Shown piece by piece: positions 36,958 to 45,643 of a stretch of 64,000 nt of DNA (its first letter is position 1; every line of letters starts with the position of its first letter). The translations under genes were made by a program, and so were the position numbers. The notes under the pieces were generated by a model that was not told the DNA's origin, ran no database searches, and saw only the letters and a program-made list of their open reading frames with translations. The DNA comes from DATJLY01 sp963773665 (GTDB lineage: Bacteria; Pseudomonadota; Alphaproteobacteria; ATCC43930; CGMCC-115725), in assembly GCA_963773665.1 (NCBI GenBank), contig CAVZBZ010000001.1, forward strand, positions 1,054,001 through 1,118,000, in the 5' to 3' direction.

Positions 36958-37367
36958 CGGCCGATGGTCTTGATGCCCGCGATGAGGTCCTGGAACGTGA
37001 AGGAACCGCGATGCTTCACGTCGATATCCTCGTAGTGAATCGCGTCGGCAAGGTCGAGTCCGGTGAGGTAGCCCTTGTGGCCGTTGTCGGCCTTCTCGAA
37101 GAATTCGCGCGACAGGCCGGTGTCCTCGAAGCGCAGGCGCGGGTCCTGCGCATTGGGGCGGGCGCGGAAATAGAACGCGTCCATCTTGTTGGCCTCGAAC
37201 TCGACCTTCGTGACCTTGCCGTCGTGATTGGCGTCGAGGATGGCGAAGATCTCCTTCGCTTCCTCCAGCGTGTAGGCGGAAGCGCCGGCCGGTAGCAGCA
37301 GGCCAGACAAAACGAGCGCCGCGAGTGCGCCCCCGAACGGCCGCCATTGCCGTTTCGCGCGCCCCAT
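36954..37367 (-). CDS. secreted EF-hand protein, first gene of the pqi operon
   Basis: A 137-residue protein with a signal peptide (MGRAKRQWRPFGGALAALVL, cleaved near AGASA) and a canonical EF-hand calcium loop, DANHDGKVTKVEF, plus a second degenerate one (EKADNGHKGYLTGLDLADAI). A GGGAG site stands before ATG 37367. The gene overlaps the pqiA GTG by four bases, so it is translated together with the Pqi lipid transport genes. Calcium binding in the periplasm is likely; a role in that system is inferred only from the coupling. Confidence 0.85.
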   Translation of the reverse strand: MGRAKRQWRPFGGALAALVLSGLLLPAGASAYTLEEAKEIFAILDANHDGKVTKVEFEANKMDAFYFRARPNAQDPRLRFEDTGLSREFFEKADNGHKGYLTGLDLADAIHYEDIDVKHRGSFTFQDLIAGIKTIGR

Positions 37368-37431
37368 CGCTCCCTCCACAACGTGCCAGTGCGAGACTTC
37401 CGCCGTCATAACACGAAACGACGCGGCGCGA

Positions 37432-37926
37432 CTAGGGCGGCAAATCGGCGGCGGGGCGCTTGCGGACCAGGTAGCGATGCTCGCCGGTCAGAACGAGCTC
37501 GCGCTTCTGGTTGTGGATGGCAGCGCGCATGACGATGACGCCGGTGGTGCGCTGCGCGATGAGGCCGGTGATTTCGAGGGCCGGATAAAGCGTGTCGCCC
37601 GCGAACACCGGCCGCAAAAAGCGCGATGACTGTTCCAGGAATCCGACGAGCGATTGCGACACTTCGTGCGGAAACCGCCCGGCCCCGGCGGCGGTGAAGC
37701 TCAGCACCTGAAAGCCATGCGCCAGAAGCCCCGGGAAACCGCGCGAACGGCAGAATTCGGCGTCGTAGTGGATCGGATGGTTGTCGCCGGACACGGCCTG
37801 GAACGCCGCGAAATTCGCCTCGGTCACGGTGCGGCTCGGCAGCACGTAGCGCTCGCCCACGGCGAAATCCTCGAACCACCGCTGCGGCGCGGCGAAGTGG
37901 GTCGCCGGATCGAACGGCTCGGCCAT
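37432..37926 (-). CDS. MaoC-family dehydratase
   Basis: Hotdog-fold enoyl-CoA hydratase-like enzyme of 164 residues. The catalytic hydratase-2 motif reads FQAVSGDNHPIHYDAEFCRS, with the Asp/His pair in DNHPIHYD, and the following GLLAHGFQVLSF is typical. It probably hydrates a trans-2-enoyl-CoA or related acyl thioester; the substrate is unknown. Its start shares one base with the end of the dcd gene, so they are probably co-transcribed. Confidence 0.88.
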   Translation of the reverse strand: MAEPFDPATHFAAPQRWFEDFAVGERYVLPSRTVTEANFAAFQAVSGDNHPIHYDAEFCRSRGFPGLLAHGFQVLSFTAAGAGRFPHEVSQSLVGFLEQSSRFLRPVFAGDTLYPALEITGLIAQRTTGVIVMRAAIHNQKRELVLTGEHRYLVRKRPAADLPP

Positions 37927-39099
37927 CAGCCGGGCGGCCGGAACTGCTTGGCGAGCGCCAGGCCCTGGTTGAGGTAGGTGGAGCCGATCGCGGCGCCGTA
38001 AAGCCGGTCGGGGCGCGCCATCATGCGCTCGTACCTGAGCCAGCCCACGGTCTGGCCGTGCTCGAGCATGAAGGGCACCTCGTGCGAGCGCACCTCGAGC
38101 ACCGCCTTGCTGACGCCGCCCGAAACATCCCAGCCGAAGCCCGGATCGAAGAACCCTGCGTAATGCACGCGGAACTCGCCGACCGCGGTGTCGTAGGCCA
38201 CCATCTCGGCGGCGTAGTCGGGCGGGACGCGCACCGCCTCGCGCGTTGCCAGGATGTAGAACTCGTTCGGGTCGAGCACGATCGAGCGGTGGCGGCGGAA
38301 GTTTATGGGCTCCCAGAAATCGAGCGGGTCGTAGGCGGCGATTCGATCGATGTCGATGCGGTCGGTGTGCTTCTTGGCGCGATATCCTATGAGCGCGCCC
38401 GGCCCGGCGCCTTCGAGGTCGATGGTGACGCCCACCAGTTTCTCACGGATATTGGGCCGCTCGTCGCCGGCCACGATCGAGCTGGCCCTCGTCATGCAGG
38501 CGCTGGATCTCGGTGACGGCGATCTGCGGCGAGCCGCGGCGGAAGCGGAGCTGGTTGAGCCGCGTGCCGGCGCGCACCACGATGCTGAAGGTGCGCGGCG
38601 CGACCTCGACATAGAGCGGACCCTGGTAGCCGCGCTCGACCTGGTCGAACGATTCCGAGCGGTCGGCAATGAGGCGCGTCAGCACGTCGAGCCGGCCGGT
38701 CGAGCTTTTCGGATTGGCGAAGCCGGTGATGCCCGAGGATTGCTGGAGCGCGAGCTGCTCCATCAGCGGCACGACATAGACGCAGCCTTTTTCCAGCACC
38801 GCGCCATGCGAGAGATCGATGGCGTAGGCGTCGAGCTGCTCGATCCGGTCGCGCACGGTGGCGCCCCGGCCCGGCAGAAAACTCGCGCGCACGCGATAGG
38901 CCACGGCGCCGAGCCGCAGATCGATGCTCGCCGGCTGCACCTGGTCCGGCAGTATCTCGGCCGAGAGCGCCACGAGCTCGTGCTCGCGCAGCATGGCGCG
39001 AAGCTGCTGATAGGGCAGGATGCCGGTGCGCGCCGCGCCGAGCGGCGGCGGTTCGACGGCGGCGTCGCTTGCGGGAAACAGTGTCTTCGCCTCGGCCAT
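37926..39099 (-). pseudogene. dcd: 2'-deoxycytidine 5'-triphosphate deaminase, long form, frameshifted
   Basis: Deaminates dCTP to dUTP for dTMP synthesis. The long (about 390 aa) alphaproteobacterial type carries two dUTPase-fold halves. The first part (ATG 39099, MAEAKTLFPASDAAVEPPPL) reads to IQRLHDEGQL and includes SSGITGFANPKSSTGRLDV. One extra base at 38476-38481 then shifts the frame; the rest continues as VAGDERPNIREKLVGVTIDL to the natural C-terminus GLALAKQFRPPG. Removing one base restores a 390-residue protein. dcd is a central gene, so a sequencing error is more likely than true inactivation. Confidence 0.85.
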
Positions 39100-39289
39100 G
39101 GCGCTCTCCTTCGCGTCAGAGATGTGGCCCGATGCGCCCGCTCAAAGCAAGCACCGAAGGGTCCGATTTCATGCCCAGGCTTTTGGGCACTTTATCCACG
39201 CCGAGAGGCTGCAAAAGCCGCCGGTACGCGGGCACGAAGGGGACTGTCCCCGCAACTCACAACAAGCGCCCAAAAATCCTCCACAGGGG

Positions 39290-40195
39290 TCACCGCGCGG
39301 CCTTGTCGCCGGCGGGGCGCTCCTGCGTGCCGAGCGCTTGCGCCAGGCGGTGGGCGGCGCTGCCGGGGCGGAGCGCGCGCGGCTGGGTTTCGTGCGGCGC
39401 CCAGGCGGTGAGCGTCACCAGCTCGAACGTCGCCGGGATGCGGCCGTCGGCGCGGGCATAGAGATCGGCATAGCGTGCGGCGGCGGCGGCGAGCGTCGCC
39501 CGCCGCGAGAAACCTTTTCGCCGCTCGAGGACGGCGTTGCTCTCGCCCATCGCCCGAAGATCATGCATCAGCGCCAGCGCATCGGGGTACGTCACCTCGA
39601 TGCGGTCGCAATCGACGACCGGCAGGGCGAAGCCCGCGCGCTGAAGCAGCGCGCCGAGATCGCGCAGATCGGCAAAGGGCGAGACGCGCGGGCCAGCACC
39701 CTGCTCGATCTCGACCTCGGCCTCCACGAGCGCGCGGCGCAGCTCGGCGAGCGTGCCGCCGCCCCACAGATTGGCGAGCAAAAGCCCGTCCGGCTTCAGC
39801 GCCTGGCGCAGCTGCAACAGCGCGCCCGGCAGATCGTTCGTCCAGTGCAGCGCAAGATGGCTCACGACGAGGTCGAAGGCGTGGGCGGCGAACGGCAGCG
39901 CCTCGGCCTCGGCGACAAGCCGCGGCGCGGGCGCGGATGCTGCGCAGGCGTACGCCGGATCGGCCGAGACCAAGTGCTCGATGCCGCCTCTTTGCCCGAG
40001 CGCGCGCCGCAAGCTGCCGCCGCCGCAGCCGAGATCGAGCGCCAAGGGAAAGCGCCGCGTCACCTCGTCGAGCCGCTCGGCAAGCCGCGCAGCGGCCTCC
40101 TCCACCAGCCCCTGCCCCGCCCCGCGCGCCGCAGCCCGCGCGCGGTGGAGGCGCACCGCGCGCGGATCGAACACCTGGATCGGGGAGGACGCCAT
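39290..40195 (-). CDS. SAM-dependent methyltransferase (BioC/NDUFAF5-like)
   Basis: Class I methyltransferase of 301 residues. It starts SSPIQVFDPRAVRLHRARAA, a segment typical of the alphaproteobacterial NDUFAF5/BioC-like group, and has the SAM motif LALDLGCGGGSLRRAL, VSHLALHWTNDLPG and LKPDGLLLANLWGGGTL. In eukaryotes NDUFAF5 assists respiratory complex I assembly; BioC makes malonyl-ACP methyl ester in biotin synthesis. Which role applies here is not clear. It is divergent from comF, whose start is 85 bases away. Confidence 0.85.
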   Translation of the reverse strand: MASSPIQVFDPRAVRLHRARAAARGAGQGLVEEAAARLAERLDEVTRRFPLALDLGCGGGSLRRALGQRGGIEHLVSADPAYACAASAPAPRLVAEAEALPFAAHAFDLVVSHLALHWTNDLPGALLQLRQALKPDGLLLANLWGGGTLAELRRALVEAEVEIEQGAGPRVSPFADLRDLGALLQRAGFALPVVDCDRIEVTYPDALALMHDLRAMGESNAVLERRKGFSRRATLAAAAARYADLYARADGRIPATFELVTLTAWAPHETQPRALRPGSAAHRLAQALGTQERPAGDKAAR

Positions 40196-40279
40196 GCGCG
40201 GTATATGGCACGACAGAGGGGAAACGGCGACTCTGTACCGCTGGTTGACAAAAACGCGGCGCGCGCGTCCCATTTCGCC

Positions 40280-41056
40280 ATGCTGACGCTCGCGCCAGCG
40301 CCCGCCCTCCGCCGCGCGGCCGGTGCGGTGCTCGACCTGCTGCTGCCGCCGCGCTGCCTCAGATGCGGCGAGGCTGTAGATACGGCGGGCGCGCTCTGCG
40401 CCCCGTGCTGGCGCGCGATCACCTTTTTGGGCAGCCCGTGCTGTGCCTGCTGCGGGCTGCCGTTCCCCTATGACCAGGGCGCGGACGCGCTCTGCGGCGC
40501 GTGCGCGCGCGAACGCCCGACCTTTGCCCGCGCCCGCGCGGCGCTGCGCTACGACGAGGAAAGCCGGCATCTCATCCTGGCGCTGAAGCATGGCGACCGG
40601 CTGCATCTTGCCCCTTCGCTCGGCCTCTGGATGCGGCGCGCCGGCGCCCAGCTCATCGCCGAAGCCGACGTGATCGTGCCGGTGCCGCTGCACTGGACGC
40701 GGCTTTTCGCGCGCCGCTACAACCAGGCGGCAGTGCTCGCCCATGCCTTGGCGCCGGCGGGCGGGCCGCCGGTCGGCGCCGATTTCCTGCTGCGCCGCCG
40801 CCGCACGCCATCGCAAGGGAAGCGCAATGCCGTGGGCCGGCGCCGCAACGTCGCCGGCGCCTTTGCCATCGGGCGGCGCGGCGATGTCAAAGGCAAGCGC
40901 GTGCTCCTCGTCGACGACGTCTTCACCACCGGCGCCACGGTCGAGGAATGCGCGCGCGTCCTCCTGCGTGCGGGCGCGCGGCACGTGGACGCGCTGACGC
41001 TCGCCCGCACGGTCCGGGAGGAAATCTTGACGGCGGCGCGCCAATCCCCAGATTGA
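40280..41056 (+). CDS. comF: ComF family protein (phosphoribosyltransferase fold)
   Basis: ComF-like protein of 258 residues, related to factors for natural transformation and recombination. The N-terminal double zinc-ribbon reads LLPPRCLRCGEA, LCAPCWRAI, CCACCGLPF and LCGACARERP. The C-terminal PRTase part includes VPVPLHWTRLFARRYNQA, the RRTPSQGKRNAVGRRRNVAG segment and the PRPP loop VLLVDDVFTTGATVEECARV. Followed 24 bases later by grxC on the same strand. Confidence 0.9.
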   Translation: MLTLAPAPALRRAAGAVLDLLLPPRCLRCGEAVDTAGALCAPCWRAITFLGSPCCACCGLPFPYDQGADALCGACARERPTFARARAALRYDEESRHLILALKHGDRLHLAPSLGLWMRRAGAQLIAEADVIVPVPLHWTRLFARRYNQAAVLAHALAPAGGPPVGADFLLRRRRTPSQGKRNAVGRRRNVAGAFAIGRRGDVKGKRVLLVDDVFTTGATVEECARVLLRAGARHVDALTLARTVREEILTAARQSPD

Positions 41057-41080
41057 AATGGCGTCAAGGCGGGTGAGATC

Positions 41081-41344
41081 ATGGCTCGGGTCGAGATCTA
41101 TTCGACGATGTTCTGCGGCTATTGCGCGCGCGCGAAGGCGCTCCTCGACAAGAAGGGCGTGAACTACGAGGAATTCGACCTTCTGGAGCATCCGGACCGG
41201 CGCGACGAAATGGTCGAGCGCGCCGGCGGGCGCACCACCGTGCCGCAGATCTTCATCGACGGAAAGCATGTCGGCGGCTCGGACGAGCTTGTCGCGCTCG
41301 AGCGCAAGGGCGCGCTCGACAAGCTGCTTGGGCTCGCGACGTGA
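41081..41344 (+). CDS. grxC: glutaredoxin 3
   Basis: Small dithiol glutaredoxin (87 aa) that reduces disulfides with glutathione. It has the active site MFCGYCARAKALLDKKGV (CGYC), the cis-proline TTVPQIFIDG and the GGSDELVAL glutathione-binding region. The stop overlaps the GTG start of the following nitrilase-family gene by three bases, a tight coupling often seen in alphaproteobacteria. Confidence 0.95.
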   Translation: MARVEIYSTMFCGYCARAKALLDKKGVNYEEFDLLEHPDRRDEMVERAGGRTTVPQIFIDGKHVGGSDELVALERKGALDKLLGLAT

Positions 41345-42183
41345 GCGCTTCGTTCAAGGCCGCCTGCATCCAGCTTTCCTCGGGCCGCGAGATCGAACCC
41401 AACATCGAAGCCGCATCCCATCTCGTGCGCCGCGCCCGCAAGGACGGCGCCGAGCTCATCATGACGCCCGAGGTGAGCGACATGATCGAGCCGCGCCGCG
41501 GCCTGCGCGTGGAAAAGGCCAAGCCGGAGGGCGAGCACGCGATGCTCGCCGCGTTCCGGGACCTCGCGCGCGAGACCGGAGCGTGGCTCCTCCTCGGCTC
41601 GATCGTGGTGCAGGAATCGCCCGACGAGCGGCTCAGGAACCGGTCGCTCCTCATCGCCCCCGACGGCGCGATCGCCCAGCGCTACGACAAGATCCACATG
41701 TTCGACGTGTCGCTCGAGGGCGGCGAGAGCTATCGCGAATCGGGGGCATTCCGTCCGGGCGAGCGCGCCGCGCTCGCGCCGCTCCCGTGGGGCGTGCTCG
41801 GCATGACCGTGTGCTACGACCTGCGCTTTCCGCACCTCTATCGCGCGCTGGCGCAGGGGGGCGCGCGGTTCCTCTCGATCCCCTCGGCCTTCACGGTGCC
41901 CACCGGCCGGGCCCATTGGCATGTCCTGCTGCGCGCCCGCGCGATCGAGAATTTCTGCTTCGTCTTTGCCCCGGCGCAATGCGGCGCGCACGCCGACGGG
42001 CGGCGCACCTATGGCCATTCGCTGATCGTGGCACCCTGGGGCGAGGTTCTGGCGGAGGGCGGCGACGAGCCCGGGGTTATCCTGGCCGAGATCGACCCGC
42101 ACAAAGCCGAGGAGGCGCGGCGATCCGTCCCGTCCCTTGCCCATGACCGGCCGTTCGCCCCGCCCGCGGCCGTTGGCACTTGA
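41341..42183 (+). CDS. carbon-nitrogen hydrolase family protein (Nit1/omega-amidase-like)
   Basis: Nitrilase-superfamily amidase of 280 residues with the catalytic triad Glu44 (MTPEVSDM), Lys117 (YDKIHMFDV) and Cys158 (GMTVCYDLRFPHLYR). The closest known relatives are Nit1/NitA-type amidases that clear deaminated glutathione, which fits the coupling to grxC. Start is GTG 41341, overlapping the grxC stop. Segments SLIVAPWGEVLAEG and VILAEIDPHKAEEARRSVPS are typical of the group. Confidence 0.9.
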   Translation: MSASFKAACIQLSSGREIEPNIEAASHLVRRARKDGAELIMTPEVSDMIEPRRGLRVEKAKPEGEHAMLAAFRDLARETGAWLLLGSIVVQESPDERLRNRSLLIAPDGAIAQRYDKIHMFDVSLEGGESYRESGAFRPGERAALAPLPWGVLGMTVCYDLRFPHLYRALAQGGARFLSIPSAFTVPTGRAHWHVLLRARAIENFCFVFAPAQCGAHADGRRTYGHSLIVAPWGEVLAEGGDEPGVILAEIDPHKAEEARRSVPSLAHDRPFAPPAAVGT

Positions 42184-42214
42184 CGGGCGCGACTGCTAAC
42201 CTTATGTCAAACCT

Positions 42215-42685
42215 ATGATCCTGTTCCGGCTCCGGTGCTCCAAGGAGCACGAATTCGAAGGCTGGTTCCGCGACAACGCCGGCTATGACCGGCAGCATGC
42301 GCAGGGCGAGATCGAGTGCCCGGTGTGCGGCGACACTTCGGTCGAGAAGGCGCCGATGGCGCCCCGGCTCGGCCGGCCGAAGGCTGAGCGCCAGGAGGCG
42401 CCGCCGGCGGCCGCGCCCGTGCCTGTACCGCAAGCGCCGGAAGCGCCGCAAACGCCGCCGCCGCCCGCCGAGATGCGCCGGATGCTGCGCGAGATGCGCA
42501 AGCACATCGAATCCCAGTGCGACTATGTCGGGCCGCAATTCGCCGAAGAGGCGCGCCGCATCCATCGCGGCGAGGGCCGCGCCCGCGGCATCTATGGCGA
42601 GGCGACGCCGGCCGAATCGGAGAAGCTCGCCGACGAAGGGATCGAAGTCGCCTGCATCCCGTGGGTTCCCGTCTCCGACGCGTGA
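42215..42685 (+). CDS. DUF1178 family protein
   Basis: A 156-residue protein of unknown function. The N-terminus MILFRLRCSKEHEFEGWFRD and IECPVCGDTSVEKAPMAPRL are the DUF1178 zinc-ribbon-like pattern, with a proline-rich middle and a conserved C-terminus (FAEEARRIHRGEGRARGIYG, then ATPAESEKLADEGIEV). It sits between the grxC/nitrilase pair and pgk, a linkage common in alphaproteobacteria. Confidence 0.9.
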   Translation: MILFRLRCSKEHEFEGWFRDNAGYDRQHAQGEIECPVCGDTSVEKAPMAPRLGRPKAERQEAPPAAAPVPVPQAPEAPQTPPPPAEMRRMLREMRKHIESQCDYVGPQFAEEARRIHRGEGRARGIYGEATPAESEKLADEGIEVACIPWVPVSDA

Positions 42686-42744
42686 GTGGCGACGGTGCCG
42701 ACGCGGCGCCGTTAACTGACGATTCCATCCTCATCTCCGCGGTC

Positions 42745-43941
42745 ATGCCGAAATTCCTGACGCTCGACGACATCGACCCCAACGGCAAGACGGTGCTGCT
42801 GCGCGCCGATCTCAACGTGCCGGCGAAGGACGGACACGTCACCGACGCGATGCGGATCGAGCGGCTCGCACCCACCATTCTCGAGCTTCTGGAAAAGGGC
42901 GCGCGGGTCGTCGTCATGTCGCATTTCGGGCGGCCCAAGGGACGCGAGCCTTCATTGTCGCTCGCCCAGGTCGTGCCGGCGCTGTCGCAGGCGCTCAAAG
43001 GCCGCACCATCGCCTTTGCCCGCGACTGCGTCGGACCGGAAGCGGAGAAGACGGCGAAGGGCCTGAAGCGCGGCGACGTCGCGCTTTTGGAAAATCTCCG
43101 CTTCCACCCCGAGGAAGAAAAGAACGACGGCGACTTCGCGCGCCAGCTTGCGGCGTTGGGCGACATCTATGTCAACGATGCGTTCTCGGCCTCGCACCGG
43201 GCGCACGCCTCGATCGAGGCGATCGCGCATCTGCTGCCGTCGGCCGCGGGGCGGCTGATGCAGGCCGAGCTCGAAGCGCTCGCGGCGGCGCTCGAGACGC
43301 CGGAGCATCCGGTCATGGCGATCGTCGCCGGCGCCAAGGTCTCGACCAAGCTCGACCTGCTGAACTTCATCATGGAAAAAATCGATGTGCTGGCAATCGG
43401 CGGCGCCATGGCCAACACGCTGCTTTATGCCAAGGGCGTCGAGGTCGGATGTTCGCTCGTCGAGCGCGACATGAAGGAGACCGCGCGGCGGATTCTCGCC
43501 AACGCCGCAGAGCGCAGGGTCGAGCTTCTGCTGCCGGTCGATGCGGTGGTGGCGCAAAAACTTGCGCCGGGCGCGGCAAGCGACGTGGTCTCGATCGAGC
43601 GCGTGCCGAAGGACCGCATGATCCTCGATCTCGGACCGAAGAGCGTTGCGCTTCTGATCGCGGCGATGCGCAAGAGCCGCACGCTGTTGTGGAATGGGCC
43701 GGTGGGCGCGTTCGAGACGAAGCCGTTCGATGAGGCGACCATCGCGCTTGCGAAGATTGCAGCGCAGTTGACGCGCGAGGGCAAGCTCAAGAGCATTGCC
43801 GGCGGCGGCGACACGGTGGCGGCGCTCGCCGCGGCGGATGTGGTCGACGATCTTTCCTATGTCTCGACCGCGGGCGGCGCTTTCCTCGAATTCCTCGAAG
43901 GGCGCGAATTGCCCGGCGTCGCGGCGTTAACCAAGCGATAA
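42745..43941 (+). CDS. pgk: phosphoglycerate kinase
   Basis: Glycolytic enzyme that transfers phosphate between 1,3-bisphosphoglycerate and ADP. The 398-residue product has RADLNVPAKDGHVTD, the SHFGRPKG substrate motif, LLENLRFHPEEEKN, VNDAFSASHRAHAS, AIVAGAKVSTKLDLL, the nucleotide site WNGPVGAFETKPF, and AGGGDTVAAL. Start ATG 42745 (MPKFLTLDDIDPNGKTVLLR); a longer in-frame extension to GTG 42682 is possible but unlikely. No gap or aldolase gene is adjacent. Confidence 0.97.
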   Translation: MPKFLTLDDIDPNGKTVLLRADLNVPAKDGHVTDAMRIERLAPTILELLEKGARVVVMSHFGRPKGREPSLSLAQVVPALSQALKGRTIAFARDCVGPEAEKTAKGLKRGDVALLENLRFHPEEEKNDGDFARQLAALGDIYVNDAFSASHRAHASIEAIAHLLPSAAGRLMQAELEALAAALETPEHPVMAIVAGAKVSTKLDLLNFIMEKIDVLAIGGAMANTLLYAKGVEVGCSLVERDMKETARRILANAAERRVELLLPVDAVVAQKLAPGAASDVVSIERVPKDRMILDLGPKSVALLIAAMRKSRTLLWNGPVGAFETKPFDEATIALAKIAAQLTREGKLKSIAGGGDTVAALAAADVVDDLSYVSTAGGAFLEFLEGRELPGVAALTKR

Positions 43942-43984
43942 CCGTAGATTGCCGCGCGGCCCCGAGCGGTGATAGTCTGGGCCG

Positions 43985-44161
43985 GTGCGCATCGAGACCG
44001 GAAGAGAGATCGTCATCCCGCCAAGCGTCGCCGAGCGAACCGGCATGACGCAGGCATGGCGCGTCACCGCGGTGGCAAAGCGCGAGGCGCGGACTCCGAT
44101 GCCGCGCGAGCTGCGCCAGGACCTGCGCGTGCGCGGCCGGCTCGTCGATATCCTGGTCTGA
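43985..44161 (+). CDS. hypothetical 58-residue protein
   Basis: Short open frame from GTG 43985, ending TGA 44161. The product MRIETGREIVIPPSVAERTG followed by MTQAWRVTAVAKREARTP and a C-terminus VRGRLVDILV has ordinary alphaproteobacterial composition with GC-rich third positions. No family recognised. Overlapping frames on the other strand are equally open because of GC content, so this is tentative. Confidence 0.4.
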   Translation: MRIETGREIVIPPSVAERTGMTQAWRVTAVAKREARTPMPRELRQDLRVRGRLVDILV

Positions 44162-44296
44162 GATGTCCGATCCGCCGCGCGCGCGGCGTCCAAGCCTTCT
44201 GACAATTCCCGACGGCGACACGCACGAGCGCAAGGTCTGCCCACAATCCGGCGTGACTTCGCCCCTTTATTGCCTCACCGCATCTGCCCCCTTATA
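44162..44296 (+). pseudogene. possible N-terminal remnant of a Nudix hydrolase
   Basis: Starting at ATG 44162, directly after the preceding stop, the first 32 codons read MSDPPRARRPSLLTIPDGDT then HERKVCPQSG. This resembles the N-terminus of NudC/YjhB-like Nudix hydrolases (PDGD, then R-x-VCPxCG), but the second zinc-binding Cys is Ser and the frame stops at 44296 without any Nudix box. It looks like a gene start left behind by truncation at the livK promoter. Confidence 0.35.
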
Positions 44297-44297
44297 G
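44268..44297 (+). promoter_or_regulatory. candidate promoter of the liv operon
   Basis: TTGCCT (44268-44273) and TTATAG (44292-44297) are spaced by 18 bases, about 50 bases before the livK start. GGGAGG precedes ATG 44350. Confidence 0.35.
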
Positions 44298-44349
44298 TGC
44301 GCCGCGCCCGGGCCGGGAGAACGGCCGGACGGCAAGGGAGGCGGCAAGA

Positions 44350-45540
44350 ATGGACAAGACCAAGCTCTTGGTGACGGCAGCGGCGTTGGCGCTGCTCGCG
44401 AGTGCTGCGTCGGCGCAGACCGTGAAAGTCGGCATCATCAACACCTTCTCGGGTCCGACGGCGCAGCAGGGCGACATGCTCGAGCGCGGCCTCCAGCTTT
44501 ATTACAAGCTGCACCAGAAGGACCTGCCCTCGGGCGTCTCGATCCAGCTCATCGAGCGCGACGATACCGGCGCCAATCCGGAAACCTCAAAGCGCCTCGC
44601 GCAGGAATTGGTGACGCGCGACAAGGTGAACATCCTCAGCGGCTTCGTCTGGTCGCCCAATTTCATGTCGATCGCACCGGTCGCGACCGAGGCCAAGATT
44701 CCGGCGATCAGCATGAACGCCGCGGCGATCGGCGCCGTGGGCATGTCGCCGTTCATGGTGCGCACGTCCTTCACGCTGACGCAGCAGGCCTATCCGCTCG
44801 GCACTTGGGCGGCGAAGCACGGCTACAAGAAGGCCTACGTCGCCAACAGCGACTACGCGCCCGGCAACGAGGGGTCCGACGCTTTCGCCAAGGCGTTCAA
44901 GGAGGCGGGCGGCGAAGTGGTCGGCCAGGTGAAGTTCCCGGCGCCGCCGACGACGCCCGACTTTGCCCCCTACCTGCAGCGCATCAAGGATGCCAAGCCC
45001 GACGTGCTCTACATCTTCGTGCCGGCGGGCGCGCAGGCGACCGAAGTGATGAAGGCCGCGCGCGACCTCGATCTCAAAGGCGCCGGCATCACGCTCATCT
45101 CGACCGAGGATCTGGTGCCGGACGAGGAGCTGAAGAACATCGGCGACCAGGCGATCGGGCTCGTCACCTCGGGCATCTATTCCGCGGACGCGACGCGGCC
45201 GCAGAACAAGGCGTTCGTCGAGGCCTATTACAAGGAGTACGGGACCAAGATGGCGCCCGACTTCGAGACCGCCGACGCCTATGACGGCATGAAGATGATC
45301 TTCGACCTCGTCGCCAAGATGAAGGGCAAGATCGACGGCCCGGCGGCGATGGAATTCCTCAGCAACTGGAAAAATCCCAACAGCCCAAAAGGCCCGGTGA
45401 TGATCGATCCGGCGACGCGGCAGATCGTGCAGAACGTCTATATGCGCAAGGTCGAGAAGCAGGGCGACAAGCTGGTCAACGCCGAAACCGAGACTCTCGG
45501 GATGATGAACGCACTGGGTCAGCCCTACGCGGCGAAATAA
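44350..45540 (+). CDS. ABC transporter substrate-binding protein, branched-chain amino-acid type
   Basis: Periplasmic ligand-binding protein (396 aa, LivK/peripla_BP_6 family) that captures a substrate for the LivHM-GF importer encoded next. It has a signal peptide (MDKTKLLVTAAALALLASAA, cleaved near ASAQ) and the family opening VKVGIINTFSGPTAQQGDML, then LSGFVWSPNFMSIAPVATEA and YVANSDYAPGNEGSDAFAKA. The ligand could be branched-chain amino acids, an aromatic acid or an amide; the sequence does not decide. A REP-like hairpin pair separates it from livH. Confidence 0.92.
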   Translation: MDKTKLLVTAAALALLASAASAQTVKVGIINTFSGPTAQQGDMLERGLQLYYKLHQKDLPSGVSIQLIERDDTGANPETSKRLAQELVTRDKVNILSGFVWSPNFMSIAPVATEAKIPAISMNAAAIGAVGMSPFMVRTSFTLTQQAYPLGTWAAKHGYKKAYVANSDYAPGNEGSDAFAKAFKEAGGEVVGQVKFPAPPTTPDFAPYLQRIKDAKPDVLYIFVPAGAQATEVMKAARDLDLKGAGITLISTEDLVPDEELKNIGDQAIGLVTSGIYSADATRPQNKAFVEAYYKEYGTKMAPDFETADAYDGMKMIFDLVAKMKGKIDGPAAMEFLSNWKNPNSPKGPVMIDPATRQIVQNVYMRKVEKQGDKLVNAETETLGMMNALGQPYAAK

Positions 45541-45556
45541 TCGATGGCGCTTAACA

Positions 45557-45635
45557 CCACCCCTCACCCTCCCCCTCATGGGAGGAGGGAATGAAGGAAA
45601 CCTCCCTCCCCCGTGCGGGGGAGGGATAGGGTGGG
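45557..45635. repeat. REP-like repeat pair between livK and livH
   Basis: Two GC hairpins: one of the form CCCTCCCCCTC with GGGAGGAGGG (about 45567-45590), one CCCTCCCCC with GGGGGAGGG (about 45604-45625), ending in the family flank ATAGGGTGGG. As with REP elements in E. coli malE-malF, such hairpins can stabilise the upstream binding-protein mRNA and lower expression of the downstream permeases. Confidence 0.7.
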
Positions 45636-45643
45636 CGTGACTC

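Noticed and set aside
39236..39262. GGGGAC-T-GTCCCC palindrome between dcd and the methyltransferase gene
   Set aside because: Exact but short (13 bases) and GC-rich in a GC-rich genome; no position or neighbour supports a function.
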